A stretch of DNA of 8,403 nucleotides from Rhodobacterales bacterium (lineage in GTDB: Bacteria > Pseudomonadota > Alphaproteobacteria > Rhodobacterales > Rhodobacteraceae), in the NCBI GenBank assembly GCA_009992615.1, contig JAACVA010000046.1:1-8403 (forward strand), given 5' to 3'. The translations under genes and the position numbers were made by a program. The notes beneath the pieces were generated by a model. It was given only the letters and a program-made list of their open reading frames with translations. It was not told the origin of the DNA and ran no database searches. Position 1 is the stretch's first letter, and every line of letters starts with the position of its first letter. Positions 7,408 to 8,403 of this stretch are shown one piece after another.

Positions 7408-8403
7408 ATGGACCAGGGTGAAGTGCGCAGGCTCAGCAGTGGCGTGAACCAGCAGGGCGTGCGTGACCACAACGAGCGACTGATCCTGTCGATGATCCAG
7501 CGCCACGGCGCGCTGCCCGGCAGCGACCTTGCCCGGATCGCGGGGCTTTCGCCGCAGACGGTGTCGGTGATCCTGCGCGGGCTCGAGGGCGAGGGCTTCA
7601 TCACCCGCGGCGATCCGCAACGGGGCAGGGTGGGCAAGCCCTCTGTGCCGATGACGCTGGCGGCGGACGGGGTCTTTTCCGTCGGGCTCAAGATCGGGCG
7701 GCGTTCGGCCGATCTGGTGCTCGCCGATTTCCGCGGGCAGGTGCGCGGGCAGTTGCAGGCGACCTACCGCTACCCGCTGCCGGCAGAGGTCTTCGGGTTC
7801 CTGCGCAAGGGGTTTGCGACGCTGACCGAGGCTGCCAGGCTGCCCGCGCGGGCACGCATCGCGGGGATCGGGATCGCGAAACCCTTCGAGATGTGGAACT
7901 GGCACGATGCCGTCGGCGCACCGGCTGCCGAACTCGCGGTCTGGCGCGATATCGATTTCGAAGCGGAAATCGCCCGGTTCTGCGATCTGCCGGTGCTGGT
8001 CGAGAATGACGCCACGGCAGCCTGCCGGGCCGAGCATGTCTATGGCCGGGGCCGCGCGTTCCGCGATTATGCCTATTTCTTTGTCGGCTCTTTCGTGGGC
8101 GGCGGCGTGGTGCTCAACCATTCGGTGTTCGACGGCGCGATGGGCAATGCCGGTGCCTTCGGCTCGCTCCCGGCGATGCGGGCGGATGGTCGGGCCTGCC
8201 AGCTCATCGACGTGGCCTCGCTCTATCTGCTGGAGGCCGACATCGTCGCCGAGGGGCACGACCCGCGCCTGCTGTGGACCCAGCCGCAGGACTGGAGCGC
8301 CTTTGCCGCGCCGCTCGAACGCTGGATCGACGCGGCCGGCGCGCAGCTGGCCCGCGCGGCGCTGACGGTCTGTGCGGTGATCGATTTCGAGGCGGTGATC
8401 ATC
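7408..8403 (+). CDS. frcR: ROK-family transcriptional regulator, FrcR-like (3' end outside window)
   Basis: The first 332 codons are present, open to the right edge; family members run to about 400 residues, so roughly 70 are missing. An N-terminal winged helix-turn-helix (about 22-68; LARIAGLSPQTVSVILRGLE, 41-60) is followed by a sugar kinase-like ROK domain. The domain is degenerate: the phosphate loop reads VGLKIGRRS (92-100) rather than the kinase DxGxT form, the E-x-G-H motif is replaced by NAGA (247-250), and no CxCGxxGC zinc motif is seen near 258-266. ENDATAAC (199-206) retains the Asp at the catalytic position. The protein is therefore expected to sense a ligand rather than phosphorylate sugar. 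The ATG at 7408 has AGGAGGA upstream. It diverges from frcB across a 176-nt spacer with a palindrome, as expected for a local regulator of the sugar operon. Repressor or activator action cannot be told from the sequence. Confidence 0.88.
   Translation, partial: MDQGEVRRLSSGVNQQGVRDHNERLILSMIQRHGALPGSDLARIAGLSPQTVSVILRGLEGEGFITRGDPQRGRVGKPSVPMTLAADGVFSVGLKIGRRSADLVLADFRGQVRGQLQATYRYPLPAEVFGFLRKGFATLTEAARLPARARIAGIGIAKPFEMWNWHDAVGAPAAELAVWRDIDFEAEIARFCDLPVLVENDATAACRAEHVYGRGRAFRDYAYFFVGSFVGGGVVLNHSVFDGAMGNAGAFGSLPAMRADGRACQLIDVASLYLLEADIVAEGHDPRLLWTQPQDWSAFAAPLERWIDAAGAQLARAALTVCAVIDFEAVII

Noticed and set aside
7228..8259. Minus-strand open frame (343 codons) opposite frcR
   Set aside because: It runs across the palindrome and through the regulator coding region; its His/Arg/Pro-rich sequence is typical of an antisense shadow.

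Overview
The window is a GC-rich, tightly packed stretch that looks like an alphaproteobacterium, most likely Rhodobacteraceae or a relative. This rests on overall base composition, an alphaproteobacterial style of GlgC and GlgB, and a fructose-type ABC operon arranged like the rhizobial frcR/frcBCAK locus. It holds five complete genes whose products can be named, one complete kinase-like gene of uncertain substrate, and one gene cut by the right edge. No tRNA, rRNA, CRISPR array, insertion sequence or phage gene was seen.

Right part (about 4190-8403): a divergent sugar-uptake locus. A ROK-family regulator (frcR-like, plus strand, truncated at the right edge) faces a minus-strand operon: periplasmic sugar-binding protein (frcB), membrane permease (frcC), single-domain ATPase (frcA) and a P-loop kinase-like protein (frcK). 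The 176-nt divergent spacer carries a conspicuous AT-rich near-perfect palindrome at 7341-7371. It overlaps the -35 of the best frcB promoter candidate and is the obvious candidate FrcR operator. A 149-nt spacer between frcB and frcC contains several inverted repeats. frcC and frcA overlap as TAATG, and frcA and frcK are 9 nt apart with a TTG start for frcK.

Left part (6-3498): glycogen synthesis, on the same strand and directly downstream of frcK. glgB (branching enzyme) begins 51 nt after frcK, and glgC (ADP-glucose pyrophosphorylase) follows glgB after 19 nt. glgC ends at the left edge in an ATGA context that may be the start of the next gene. The 51-nt frcK-glgB gap holds a perfect 7-bp inverted repeat with a central CG, which reads either as a LacI-type operator or as one of two mutually exclusive RNA hairpins.

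Taken together, six co-directional genes run from sugar capture (FrcB-FrcC-FrcA), through a kinase-like protein of unknown substrate (FrcK), to glycogen synthesis (GlgB, GlgC). Characterised ADP-glucose pyrophosphorylases of alphaproteobacteria are activated by fructose 6-phosphate, so placing fructose import beside glycogen storage makes metabolic sense. The substrate assignment (fructose rather than another monosaccharide) is inferred from operon layout and family resemblance. I see no wholly new system; the most interesting parts are the intergenic control elements and the joining of import to storage.
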